This document shows positions 8,907-16,565 of a DNA stretch of 38,849 bases, one piece after another (within the stretch, counting starts at the first letter, position 1; every line of letters begins with the position of its first letter). The position numbers and the translations under genes are program-made. Source of the stretch: Streptococcus agalactiae ATCC 13813 (GTDB lineage: Bacteria; Bacillota; Bacilli; Lactobacillales; Streptococcaceae); contig NZ_GL636070.1 in NCBI RefSeq assembly GCF_000186445.1, forward strand, positions 1,094,364 to 1,133,212, given 5' to 3'. The notes under the pieces were generated by a model, which was not told the DNA's origin, did not search any database, and worked only from the letters and a program-made list of their open reading frames with translations.

Positions 8907-9926
8907 ATGTATCTTATTGAACCAATTAGAAATGGTAAGCGTATCACAGACGGTGCGATTGCACTTGCCATGCAAGTTTATATTTTACAAAATGTTTTTT
9001 TAGATGATGATATTTTATTTCCATACTATTGTGATCCTAAAGTTGAAATCGGAAAATTTCAGAATGCAGTTATAGAGACAAATCAAGAATATTTGAAAGA
9101 ACATGATATTCCTGTTGTTCGTCGAGATACTGGTGGAGGAGCTGTTTACGTTGACTCAGGTGCTGTAAATATTTGCTATCTAATGAAAGATCATGGACAA
9201 TTTGGTGATTTCAAACGAGCTTATGAGCCAGCTATTAAGGCCCTAAAAACTTTAGGTGCCTCTAGTGTTGAAATGAGGGGACGAAATGACTTAGTTATTG
9301 ATGGTAAAAAAGTATCAGGTGCAGCAATGACAATAGTAAACGGTCGTATTTACGGTGGTTACTCTCTTTTATTAGATGTTGATTTTGATGCTATGGAAAA
9401 AGTGTTAAATCCTAATAGGAAAAAAATTGAATCTAAAGGGATAAAATCTGTCCGAAGTCGAGTAGGAGATATTCGTAGCCACTTGTCAGAAGATTATCGT
9501 CATATCACAACTGATCAATTTAAAGATTTAATGGTTTGTCAATTATTACATATTGATCATATTGATCAGGCAAAACGCTATCACCTAACCGAAAAAGATT
9601 GGGCTGCGATTGACGCTCTAGCTGATGAAAAATATAAGAATTGGGATTGGAATTATGGTAACTCACCACAGTATTCGTATCACAGAGATGCTCGTTTTCC
9701 GTCAGGAACTTACGATTTTCACTTAGAAATTGAGAAAGGTATTATTACGAATTGCCGTATTTATGGTGACTTTTTCAGTTCTAAAGATATTTCAGATATT
9801 GAAAACCTTCTCATTGGTTGCCCTATGAAAGAAGAATTAGTCTTGGAAAAATTAAGTACTTTATCATTAGAAGATTATTTTGGTCAGACTAGTCCAGAAG
9901 AAATAAAAGCAGTTTTATTTTCATAA
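8907..9926 (+). CDS. lplA: Lipoate--protein ligase A of the SirTM operon
   Basis: This ATP-dependent enzyme activates free lipoate and attaches it to a lipoyl-domain lysine. The 339 residues show VRRDTGGGAVYVD (lipoyl-AMP loop, 71-83), GRNDLVIDGKKVSGAAM with the catalytic Lys134/135, and a C-terminal accessory domain ending PEEIKAVLF. It is the last gene of the operon, and in characterised SirTM systems the linked LplA specifically loads GcvH-L. An AAAAGGAG site lies 10 nt before the ATG. No strong terminator follows; only a T/A-rich stretch separates it from fhs. Confidence 0.92.
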   Translation: MYLIEPIRNGKRITDGAIALAMQVYILQNVFLDDDILFPYYCDPKVEIGKFQNAVIETNQEYLKEHDIPVVRRDTGGGAVYVDSGAVNICYLMKDHGQFGDFKRAYEPAIKALKTLGASSVEMRGRNDLVIDGKKVSGAAMTIVNGRIYGGYSLLLDVDFDAMEKVLNPNRKKIESKGIKSVRSRVGDIRSHLSEDYRHITTDQFKDLMVCQLLHIDHIDQAKRYHLTEKDWAAIDALADEKYKNWDWNYGNSPQYSYHRDARFPSGTYDFHLEIEKGIITNCRIYGDFFSSKDISDIENLLIGCPMKEELVLEKLSTLSLEDYFGQTSPEEIKAVLFS

Positions 9927-9978
9927 GACGAACATTTTAAATTTTTTTTGCAAAAAAATATGTTTTTATAGGGAATAT

Positions 9979-9987
9979 TGCTATACT
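9979..9987 (+). promoter_or_regulatory. Extended -10 promoter of fhs
   Basis: TG-C-TATACT is an extended -10 element 27 bp before the fhs ATG. The -35 region is weak (TATGTT at 17 bp), which is acceptable for an extended -10 promoter. The untranslated leader would be about 20 nt and contains AGAAGGAGAA as the ribosome site. Confidence 0.6.
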
Positions 9988-10014
9988 ATTTTTATTATTT
10001 AGAAGGAGAATATC

Positions 10015-11684
10015 ATGAAAACAGATATTGAAATAGCGCAAAGCGTCGCCCTAAAGCCTATTGCTGAGATTGTTGAGCAAGTAGGAATTGGTTTTGATGA
10101 TATAGAATTGTATGGTAAATACAAAGCAAAATTATCTTTTGATAAGATTGAAGCTGTAAGATCTCAAAAAGTAGGAAAGTTAATTTTAGTAACTGCTATT
10201 AATCCGACACCAGCAGGTGAGGGAAAATCCACTATGAGCATTGGATTAGCTGATGCTTTAAATAAAATTGGTAAAAAAACGATGATTGCTCTTCGTGAAC
10301 CTTCTTTAGGTCCTGTAATGGGTATTAAAGGAGGAGCTGCTGGAGGTGGATACGCACAAGTACTACCAATGGAAGATATTAATTTGCATTTTACTGGTGA
10401 TATGCACGCAATCACAACTGCTAATAATGCTTTATCAGCTCTACTTGATAATCATATTCATCAAGGCAATGAATTAGATATTGACCAACGTCGAGTGATT
10501 TGGAAGCGTGTAGTTGATCTTAATGATCGTGCTCTTCGTCAGGTGATCGTTGGCTTAGGAAGCCCTGTCAATGGGATACCACGTGAAGATGGCTTTGATA
10601 TTACTGTTGCTTCTGAAATAATGGCTATTCTATGTTTAGCTACTGACCTATCAGATTTAAAGAAACGCCTGTCAAATATTGTTGTGGCTTACTCAAGGGA
10701 CCGTAAACCAATCTATGTTAAAGATTTGAAGATTGAAGGAGCTCTCACACTTATCCTAAAAGATGCTATCAAACCTAATTTGGTTCAAACCATTTATGGG
10801 ACACCGGCTCTTGTCCATGGGGGACCATTTGCTAATATTGCACATGGATGTAATTCTGTCTTAGCGACTTCAACAGCTCTACGCTTAGCAGATTACGTTG
10901 TTACTGAAGCTGGTTTTGGAGCAGACTTGGGCGCTGAAAAGTTTCTTGATATAAAAACGCCAAACCTTCCGACTTCTCCCGATGCGATTGTTATTGTTGC
11001 TACATTGCGTGCATTGAAAATGCATGGAGGTGTTTCAAAAGAAGATCTCTCACAAGAGAACGTTGAAGCAGTTAAAAGAGGTTTTACAAATCTCGAGCGT
11101 CACGTTAACAATATGCGTCAATATGGTGTTCCGGTAGTTGTAGCTATCAATCAGTTTACTGCAGATACAGAAAGTGAAATTGCAACTCTTAAAACCTTAT
11201 GTAGTAATATTGATGTGGCAGTTGAATTAGCAAGTGTGTGGGAAGATGGAGCAGACGGTGGCCTTGAACTTGCACAGACTGTTGCTAATGTGATTGAAAC
11301 ACAATCATCCAATTACAAACGCTTATATAATGATGAAGACACTATTGAAGAAAAAATAAAAAAATTGTTACTAAAATATATGGTGGTAATAAAGTTCATT
11401 TTGGACCTAAGGCACAAATACAATTAAAAGAGTTTAGTGACAATGGCTGGGACAAGATGCCTATTTGTATGGCAAAGACACAATATAGCTTTTCTGATAA
11501 TCCAAATTTATTTGGTGCTCCAACTGACTTTGATATAACTGTTCGTGAATTTGTTCCAAAAACAGGAGCTGGTTTTATAGTTGCTCTTACTGGAGACGTA
11601 TTGACAATGCCTGGTTTACCTAAAAAACCTGCAGCTCTCAATATGGATGTTTTAGAAGACGGTACAGCCGTTGGATTATTTTAA
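10015..11684 (+). pseudogene. fhs: Formate--tetrahydrofolate ligase, frameshifted in an A7 tract
   Basis: The enzyme makes 10-formyl-tetrahydrofolate from formate, ATP and THF. The first frame (10015-11427) has the ATP loop [11 protein letters not shown] near residue 64, [22 protein letters not shown] and the long FTHFS core, then departs from the family after EEKIKK. The rest of the protein ([18 protein letters not shown] onward, ending [14 protein letters not shown]) lies in the -1 frame and stops at 11684. The break is at A7, 11358-11364. Adding one A, or shifting -1 there, gives exactly 556 residues, the family length. As written, the first frame adds about 20 wrong residues and loses about 106. 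The A-AAA-AAA heptamer is in phase for -1 slippage. A sequencing error or a real mutation are the alternatives. Confidence 0.88.
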
Positions 11685-11689
11685 ATAAT

Positions 11690-11724
11690 AAAGAGGTAGG
11701 GCTTGTGATGCTAGCCTCTTTTTA
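11690..11724 (+). terminator. fhs terminator
   Basis: AAAGAGG pairs with CCTCTTT across a loop of about 16 nt and is followed by TTTTTATT, 5 bp after the fhs stop. Confidence 0.7.
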
Positions 11725-11786
11725 TTGGGGATTAGATTTTAACTAGAGATAATTTAGAATAATAGAATGCTATTCAAGTGACAGTA

Positions 11787-11795
11787 TGCTATAAT
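11787..11795 (+). promoter_or_regulatory. Extended -10 promoter of the cardiolipin synthase gene
   Basis: TATG-C-TATAAT is a near-ideal extended -10 box (TG at 11787-11788, TATAAT at 11790-11795). Transcription should start near 11802, downstream of the upstream GTG (11778) and at the ATG (11799). This matters for choosing the start of the following gene. Confidence 0.6.
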
Positions 11796-11798
11796 AAA

Positions 11799-13397
11799 AT
11801 GATTGATTTGGAGGGGGGAAAACTTATCAGTAATAAAGTCAAAATTGTTCGTTTACTTAATAAGAGTAAGAAAAGTTTACTAAGGGGTATATTTAGTCGA
11901 ACAACCGTTATCGCTATTTTATTGATTTTACAATTATTGTTTTTACTAGCCTCTTACTCATGGCTAGAGCAGTATCGTGTTTGGTTAGCAACCGTTGAGC
12001 ATATCTTAACAATTGGAGCGGTCTTATATTTAGTTAATAGTGAAATGGATGCTTTGTCCCGAGTAACTTGGTTAATATTGGTAATGATTGCCCCTTTACT
12101 AGGGGCGATGTTCCTAATGTACACCAAATTTGACTGGGGTTATCGTGGTTTGAAACAAAGATTGGAGACATTGATTGATGAGAGTCAGATTTATCTAGAG
12201 GATGATCCTGAAACTTTGAATCAGCTTAAGTCAAGTACATCCACAACATATCATTTGGTTCAATATTTTGAAAAAGCACATGGAAATTTCCCAGTTTATC
12301 GAAATACTGATGTGACATTTCTACCAACGGGAGAAGCATTCTTTGAAAAAATGAAAGAAGAACTACTAAAAGCTAAAAAGTATATCTTTTTAGAATTCTT
12401 TATCATTGACGAAGGAATAATGTGGGGAGAAATACTTAGTATTTTAGAACAAAAGGTGGAAGAAGGTGTTGAAGTCCGTATCTTATATGATGGTATGATA
12501 GAAATTACAAAATTATCCTTTGATTATACGAAACGACTTGAGAAAATAGGAATAAAAGCAAAAGCATTTTCTCCGATTTCTCCTTTTATTTCAACTTATT
12601 ATAACTATCGTGACCATCGAAAAATTGTTGTTATTGATGGAGTAGTAGGCATGACTGGTGGTGTAAACTTAGCCGATGAGTATATTAATCACATTGAGTT
12701 ATTTGGGCATTGGAAAGATTCAGGTATTATGTTAAAGGGGAAAGCAGTGGATAGTTTCCTCCTACTTTTCTTACAGATGTGGTCCATTACTGAGGAAAAA
12801 ATGTTAGTAGCGCCTTACCTCGGTGTACACGATGATTTAGTTGAAAATGAAGGCTATGTTATTCCTTATGGAGATTCTCCTTTAGACACTGATAAAGTAG
12901 GGGAAAATGTTTATATAGATATTCTTAATCATGCTAGAGAATATGTTTACATCATGACACCTTATTTAATATTAGACAGTGAATTGGAACATGCCATTCA
13001 GTTTGCTGCGGAACGTGGTGTAGATGTACGTATTATTATGCCGGGTATCCCAGATAAGCCAATCCCTTATGCTCTTGCTAAAACTTACTATCAAGCTTTA
13101 ACAAAATCAGGTGTTAAAATATATGAATACACCCCTGGATTTGTTCATTCAAAAATATTCCTTAGTGATAATACAAAGGCTGTTGTAGGTACGATAAATC
13201 TTGATTACCGTAGCCTGTATCACCATTTTGAATGTGCTGTTTATCTTTATAAGGTAGATGCAATCCAAGACATTTATCGAGATTATATGGATACATTAAA
13301 TAAATCAAGGTTAGTTAGCTTGAAAGATATAAATAATATTCCAAAATTCCAAAAAGTAATTGGCATAGTGACAAAAACTATTGCTCCCCTGCTTTAG
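11799..13397 (+). CDS. cls: Cardiolipin synthase (phospholipase D family)
   Basis: This membrane enzyme makes cardiolipin from two phosphatidylglycerols. Two membrane segments near the N-terminus (about residues 30-50 and 60-80, with WLEQY between) precede two PLD catalytic repeats: HRKIVVID around nt 12615 and HSKIFLSD around nt 13146, each an HxKxxxxD motif followed by GG/GT-x-N. Length of 520-530 residues fits the family. The start is uncertain. ATG 11799 is the last standard start codon before the conserved part, but it lies at or just before the predicted +1. A strong GGAGGGGGG at 11810-11818 is followed by no in-frame ATG, GTG or TTG for dozens of codons. ATC at 11826 is the best-placed candidate after that site. 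Confidence 0.88.
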   Translation: MIDLEGGKLISNKVKIVRLLNKSKKSLLRGIFSRTTVIAILLILQLLFLLASYSWLEQYRVWLATVEHILTIGAVLYLVNSEMDALSRVTWLILVMIAPLLGAMFLMYTKFDWGYRGLKQRLETLIDESQIYLEDDPETLNQLKSSTSTTYHLVQYFEKAHGNFPVYRNTDVTFLPTGEAFFEKMKEELLKAKKYIFLEFFIIDEGIMWGEILSILEQKVEEGVEVRILYDGMIEITKLSFDYTKRLEKIGIKAKAFSPISPFISTYYNYRDHRKIVVIDGVVGMTGGVNLADEYINHIELFGHWKDSGIMLKGKAVDSFLLLFLQMWSITEEKMLVAPYLGVHDDLVENEGYVIPYGDSPLDTDKVGENVYIDILNHAREYVYIMTPYLILDSELEHAIQFAAERGVDVRIIMPGIPDKPIPYALAKTYYQALTKSGVKIYEYTPGFVHSKIFLSDNTKAVVGTINLDYRSLYHHFECAVYLYKVDAIQDIYRDYMDTLNKSRLVSLKDINNIPKFQKVIGIVTKTIAPLL

Positions 13398-13465
13398 AAA
13401 TAATTTATTTTTAATTTAATATTAAAAGTAAACTGAAGAATCTAGTTATATTTAAAAAGTAAAGG

Positions 13466-13493
13466 TTGCATTTTAACTAAATTATGTTAAACT
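13466..13493 (+). promoter_or_regulatory. Promoter of the structured RNA
   Basis: TTGCAT (13466-13471), a 16-bp spacer and TG-T-TAAACT (extended -10, hexamer 13488-13493) predict transcription from about 13500, immediately before the folded segment. Confidence 0.5.
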
Positions 13494-13499
13494 ACTGTT

Positions 13500-13701
13500 A
13501 TGCGATGAGTCGATATGTGGTTTTACCACTATTGCGCAGGGAGATTATAAACGCAGGAGCGGATCTTGATAAGTTGTGTGAACCTTCTTGTCACACTTGA
13601 AAAGGTGCCCTTAGCTTACTACTACTTGTAATTTCTTACAAATTGTGGTAAGTAGCTGAAAAGCAAAAAAGAAAGAACCAGTTTGGTTCTTTCTTTTTTG
13701 C
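13500..13701 (+). ncRNA. Structured non-coding RNA, probable asd RNA motif
   Basis: A non-coding transcript of about 200 nt is bounded by a promoter and a strong terminator. Visible helices are GCGAU/AUUGC enclosing a GUGGU-UUU-ACCAC hairpin (13503-13535), GUGUGA/UCACAC (about 13576-13596) with a possible ACCUU/AAGGU crossing pair, and a long apical hairpin TTACTAC/GTGGTAA with TTGTAA/TTACAA inside (13613-13655). There is no open reading frame. In Streptococcus the Rfam asd motif is a structured RNA usually found just upstream of asd, and asd lies 1.1 kb downstream here with one surface-protein gene between. The identity comes from context and fold, not from an alignment. I could not match it to 6S RNA, tmRNA, RNase P RNA or SRP RNA. 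Confidence 0.62.
13663..13701 (+). terminator. Terminator of the structured RNA
   Basis: A perfect 17-bp inverted repeat with arms beginning GCAAAAAAG and ending CTTTTTTGC and a 5-nt loop (AGTTT). The T-rich 3' arm is a complete intrinsic terminator, so the RNA ends before the LPXTG gene and is not simply its leader. Confidence 0.88.
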
Positions 13702-14081
13702 ATAAATAAGTCACAATTTCCTTCTTAAAATTATGTCTTTACTTAACTTTAATTGAATATGCTACCATCACATTCTTTGTAAAATTTTTAAATAATCTAG
13801 TTTCTGATGGTTTAGATGAAGTATTAAAAATATACTATTACCTCATTGTAAATCTTAATGTTAGTATGACTATCTATCATGCTTTATAATATTAAAGGAA
13901 AATTTAAAAATATCATGTTTTAGATATCAACTATTTAATTTTAAACATATAAATTAATAATAAATTGCAACCAAATAATAAATTATCTTGACATAACTTA
14001 TAAAATGTTTTAATATATAATCTAAATAAAAGTAATAATAAAATGACTTTTAAAATTTAAAAAAAGTAAGGAGAAAATTAA
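13702..14081 (+). promoter_or_regulatory. AT-rich intergenic region with the LPXTG gene promoter
   Basis: About 380 bp with no supportable gene. Near its 3' end TTGACA (13988-13993), a 17-bp spacer and TAATAT (14011-14016) form a strong promoter for the surface-protein gene, giving a leader of about 60 nt. A second TATAAT near 13885 lacks a usable -35. The stretch is more AT-rich than its flanks, which fits inserted or decayed DNA, but no repeat or transposon end was seen. Confidence 0.6.
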
Positions 14082-14642
14082 TTGTTCAATAAAATAGGTT
14101 TTAGAACTTGGAAATCAGGAAAGCTTTGGCTTTATATGGGAGTGCTAGGATCAACTATTATTTTAGGATCAAGTCCTGTATCTGCTATGGATAGTGTTGG
14201 AAATCAAAGTCAGGGCAATGTTTTAGAGCGTCGTCAACGTGATGCAGAAAACAGAAGCCAAGGCAATGTTCTAGAGCGTCGTCAACGCGATGCAGAAAAC
14301 AGAAGCCAAGGTAATGTTCTAGAGCGTCGTCAACGCGATGTTGAGAACAAGAGCCAAGTAGGTCAACTTATAGGGAAAAATCCACTTCTTTCAAAGTCAA
14401 TTATATCTAGAGAAAATAATCACTCTAGTCAAGGTGACTCTAACAAACAGTCATTCTCTAAAAAAGTATCTCAGGTTACTAATGTAGCTAATAGACCGAT
14501 GTTAACTAATAATTCTAGAACAATTTCAGTGATAAATAAATTACCTAAAACAGGTGATGATCAAAATGTCATTTTTAAACTTGTAGGTTTTGGTTTAATT
14601 TTGTTAACAAGTCGCTGCGGTTTGAGACGCAATGAAAATTAA
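14082..14642 (+). CDS. Small LPXTG-anchored surface protein with 16-residue tandem repeats
   Basis: This 186-residue protein is sorted to the cell wall. The N-terminus RTWKSGKLWLYMGVLGSTII is a variant KxYKxGKxW-type signal peptide, with cleavage likely after SPVSA (about residue 35). Three 16-residue repeats beginning SQGNVLERRQRD (residues 43-90) are strongly charged and probably helical. They are followed by a Ser/Asn-rich linker, then LPKTG (154-158), a hydrophobic stretch and an RR-containing tail for sortase. The start is TTG at 14082, set by AAGGAG 7 nt upstream, because no ATG precedes the signal peptide. The gene has its own promoter and terminator and lies between the structured RNA and asd. 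The ligand or function is unknown. Confidence 0.88.
   Translation: MFNKIGFRTWKSGKLWLYMGVLGSTIILGSSPVSAMDSVGNQSQGNVLERRQRDAENRSQGNVLERRQRDAENRSQGNVLERRQRDVENKSQVGQLIGKNPLLSKSIISRENNHSSQGDSNKQSFSKKVSQVTNVANRPMLTNNSRTISVINKLPKTGDDQNVIFKLVGFGLILLTSRCGLRRNEN
14208..14351 (+). repeat. Three 48-bp direct repeats in the LPXTG gene
   Basis: Units 14208-14255, 14256-14303 and 14304-14351 each encode 16 residues (SQGNVLERRQRD plus AENR or VENK) and differ at only a few bases. A partial fourth unit (AGCCAAG) follows. Copy number is likely to vary between strains. Confidence 0.95.
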
Positions 14643-14689
14643 GTATAATCAATCATATAGTAACTATATATAATGATATATGCAATCAA

Positions 14690-14722
14690 TAAAAAGGAAT
14701 CGGATACGAGATTCCTTTTTAT
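14690..14722 (+). terminator. Terminator of the LPXTG gene
   Basis: AAAAAGGAATC pairs perfectly with GATTCCTTTTT across an 8-nt loop. The T-rich 3' arm completes an intrinsic terminator. Confidence 0.85.
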
Positions 14723-14762
14723 AATTAGGTTGGTTAGGGTGACTTTTTTCATTTGGCTATTC

Positions 14763-14790
14763 TTGAAAGTTTATAAAAATGTAGTATAAT
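14763..14790 (+). promoter_or_regulatory. asd promoter
   Basis: TTGAAA (14763-14768), a 16-bp spacer and a perfect TATAAT (14785-14790), about 60 bp before the asd ATG. In this arrangement asd has its own promoter and does not need the structured RNA's transcript. Confidence 0.65.
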
Positions 14791-14850
14791 AGTCACATTA
14801 AAATGTTTTGAAAATATTGATGAACAACATCAACAAATAGAGGTCATTAT

Positions 14851-15927
14851 ATGGGATATACCGTTGCTATCGTAGGTGCTACAGGTGCCGTAGGAACACA
14901 AATGATTCGTCAATTAGAACAATCGAATTTACCAATAGAACAAGTGAAACTTTTATCATCAAGTCGCTCAGCAGGTAAAATTTTACATTTTAAAGATGAG
15001 GCTATACGTGTTGAAGAGACAACAAAAGAATCATTTTACGATGTTGATATTGCCTTGTTTTCAGCTGGTGGATCTATTTCAGCAAAGTTCGCTCCTTATG
15101 CAGTAAAGTCTGGAGCAGTTGTAGTAGATAACACGTCATATTTTCGTCAGAATCCTGATGTTCCACTAGTTGTTCCTGAAGTAAATGCTCATGCCATGAT
15201 TGGTCATAATGGTATCATAGCTTGCCCCAATTGTTCTACTATTCAAATGATGATTGCTTTAGAGCCCATTCGTCAAAAATGGGGGATAGAGCGTGTTATA
15301 GTTTCCACCTATCAAGCTGTTTCGGGTTCAGGTGCACGTGCTGTTGAAGAAACTAAGGAACAGTTGAGACAAGTTTTAAATGATAACCTTTCACCTGATC
15401 AATTAATTGCAACAGTCTTGCCATGTTCTAGCGATCAAAAACATTATCCTATCGCATTCAATGCATTACCTCAAATTGATATTTTTACTGATAATGATTA
15501 TACGTACGAAGAAATGAAAATGACTTTGGAGACAAAGAAAATTATGGAAGATGCTACTATTAAGGTTTCAGCTACCTGCGTCCGTATTCCCGTTTTATCG
15601 GGGCATTCTGAGTCCATTTATATTGAGACGAAAGAATTAGCCTCAATCTCTGAAATTAAAAAGGCTATTGCAAATTTTCCTGGTGCCGTCCTACAAGACC
15701 TTCCATCTCAGCAAATTTACCCTCAAGCGATTAATGCTGTAGGCCATAGGGAGACCTTTGTTGGTCGTATTCGAAAAGACCTTGATCAAGAAAATGGTGT
15801 TCATATGTGGGTAGTTTCAGATAATCTACTGAAGGGGGCAGCTTGGAATTCTGTTCAAATTGCAGAAACATTGCATAAGAATGGGCTGGTTAAACCAGCA
15901 AAAGAGTTAAAATTTGAATTAATATAG
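14851..15927 (+). CDS. asd: Aspartate-semialdehyde dehydrogenase
   Basis: This enzyme reduces aspartyl phosphate to aspartate semialdehyde with NADPH, the branch point to lysine/diaminopimelate, threonine and methionine. The 358 residues show the nucleotide loop VGATGAVG (8-15), the catalytic PNCST with Cys128, the substrate-binding [10 protein letters not shown] region near residue 155 and a late catalytic-histidine segment (SGHSESIY, near 252). An AGAGGTC ribosome site lies before the ATG. It has its own promoter. dapA, often next to asd in streptococci, is not present downstream here, where an unrelated ATP-cone gene follows. Confidence 0.96.
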   Translation: MGYTVAIVGATGAVGTQMIRQLEQSNLPIEQVKLLSSSRSAGKILHFKDEAIRVEETTKESFYDVDIALFSAGGSISAKFAPYAVKSGAVVVDNTSYFRQNPDVPLVVPEVNAHAMIGHNGIIACPNCSTIQMMIALEPIRQKWGIERVIVSTYQAVSGSGARAVEETKEQLRQVLNDNLSPDQLIATVLPCSSDQKHYPIAFNALPQIDIFTDNDYTYEEMKMTLETKKIMEDATIKVSATCVRIPVLSGHSESIYIETKELASISEIKKAIANFPGAVLQDLPSQQIYPQAINAVGHRETFVGRIRKDLDQENGVHMWVVSDNLLKGAAWNSVQIAETLHKNGLVKPAKELKFELI

Positions 15928-16001
15928 AAGAATATGACATTGCTTAATACTTATGCTGACTGCTAGTGATATTGATTTTTCGTCAATATCAGGTAAAACA
16001 C

Positions 16002-16065
16002 TTGACAAATTATGAAAACATTTGCATAATGAAATTAACAAATGAAAATGATTGCAAATCGTTTT
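16002..16065 (+). promoter_or_regulatory. Promoter with palindromic candidate operator before the ATP-cone gene
   Basis: TTGACA (16002-16007), a 17-bp spacer and CATAAT (16025-16030) form a strong promoter. Starting 15 bp after the -10 is an inverted repeat, AAAATGATT-GCA-AATCGTTTT (16045-16065), with 8 of 9 positions paired. Its place just past +1 suits a repressor. It does not fit a cre site or the common NrdR box, so the regulator is unknown. A separate hairpin (GATATTGA/TCAATATC, 15968-15990) lies between asd and this promoter but lacks a T tract. Confidence 0.5.
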
Positions 16066-16096
16066 AACATTGTTTCCACATTAAGGAGGGGCTCTT

Positions 16097-16435
16097 ATGC
16101 AAATCATCAAACGTGATGGACAGATTGTTGAATTTGATCCTGAAAAAATCTACCAAGCTATCTTGAAAGCTGCTCAAACAGTTTATGTGCTTGATGAGTC
16201 ACTTCGTCAAGACCTTGCTCAAGTGACTAAAAAAGTAATCTTAGATTTAGAGGATGCTCAGGTTGAACGACCAACGATCAATATGATTCAGTCTTTGGTT
16301 GAAAATCGTTTATTGGATGCAGGATACATTCATACTGCTGAACACTATATTTCATACCGTTTGCAACGTGATTTAGAGCGAAATGGCTATGATGATCAAA
16401 TCACTGTTCATTTACACTTTGAAAAAATTAAGTAA
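16097..16435 (+). CDS. Stand-alone ATP-cone domain protein
   Basis: This 112-residue protein consists almost entirely of an ATP-cone domain. MQIIKRDGQIVEFDPEKIYQAI is the typical opening (the KRDG and F-x-x-x-KI pattern). The helical half with IQSLVENRLLDAG and AEHYISYRLQRDLER follows. The same domain senses dATP/ATP at the N-terminus of ribonucleotide reductases and in the repressor NrdR. There is no zinc ribbon here as in NrdR and no reductase body, so it is not either of those. An allosteric or regulatory partner role in nucleotide metabolism is a guess. AAGGAGGGG precedes the ATG. The gene is monocistronic, with its own promoter, operator-like palindrome and terminator. Confidence 0.82.
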   Translation: MQIIKRDGQIVEFDPEKIYQAILKAAQTVYVLDESLRQDLAQVTKKVILDLEDAQVERPTINMIQSLVENRLLDAGYIHTAEHYISYRLQRDLERNGYDDQITVHLHFEKIK

Positions 16436-16501
16436 GGTTTGACTTTTAAGTTTAAACTCTCTATACTTGTATATGGAACTTACTATGTAATGTACTAATT
16501 T

Positions 16502-16535
16502 AAAAACTTGTAGAGTGTCTCTATGAGTTTTTTAA
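16502..16535 (+). terminator. Terminator after the ATP-cone gene
   Basis: AAAACT-TG-TAGAG pairs with CTCTA-TG-AGTTTT around a TGT loop, interrupted by one internal loop, and runs into TTTTTT. Confidence 0.7.
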
Positions 16536-16565
16536 TAACCTCTATTATCAATCAAAGGATTTTAA

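Noticed and set aside
9935..9960. Terminator after lplA
   Set aside because: Only a T8-GC-A7 stretch is present; a pure A/T hairpin without a G/C stem is not convincing.
11457..11684. Separate 75-codon gene after fhs
   Set aside because: It is the conserved C-terminus of formate-tetrahydrofolate ligase in the shifted frame, not a new protein.
13500..13701. 6S RNA, tmRNA, tracrRNA, T-box or known riboswitch
   Set aside because: It has no closing end-to-end rod as in 6S, no CCA end or tag frame, no T-box AGGGTGGNACCGCG sequence and no cas genes nearby, and a terminator separates it from the next gene. The position near asd favours the asd RNA motif.
13880..13895. TATAAT box near 13885 as a promoter of a small gene
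   Set aside because: There is no suitable -35 and no open frame follows before the true LPXTG promoter.
14208..14351. CRISPR-like array
   Set aside because: The 48-bp units are contiguous without spacers, keep one reading frame and lie inside an LPXTG protein.
15968..15990. Hairpin after asd as an intrinsic terminator
   Set aside because: The stem GATATTGA/TCAATATC is good, but no T tract follows (AGGTAAAAC), so it was not listed as a terminator.
16051..16068. cre site before the ATP-cone gene
   Set aside because: TTGCAAATCGTTTTAAC misaligns by one base with the cre consensus. The longer palindrome explains the symmetry better.
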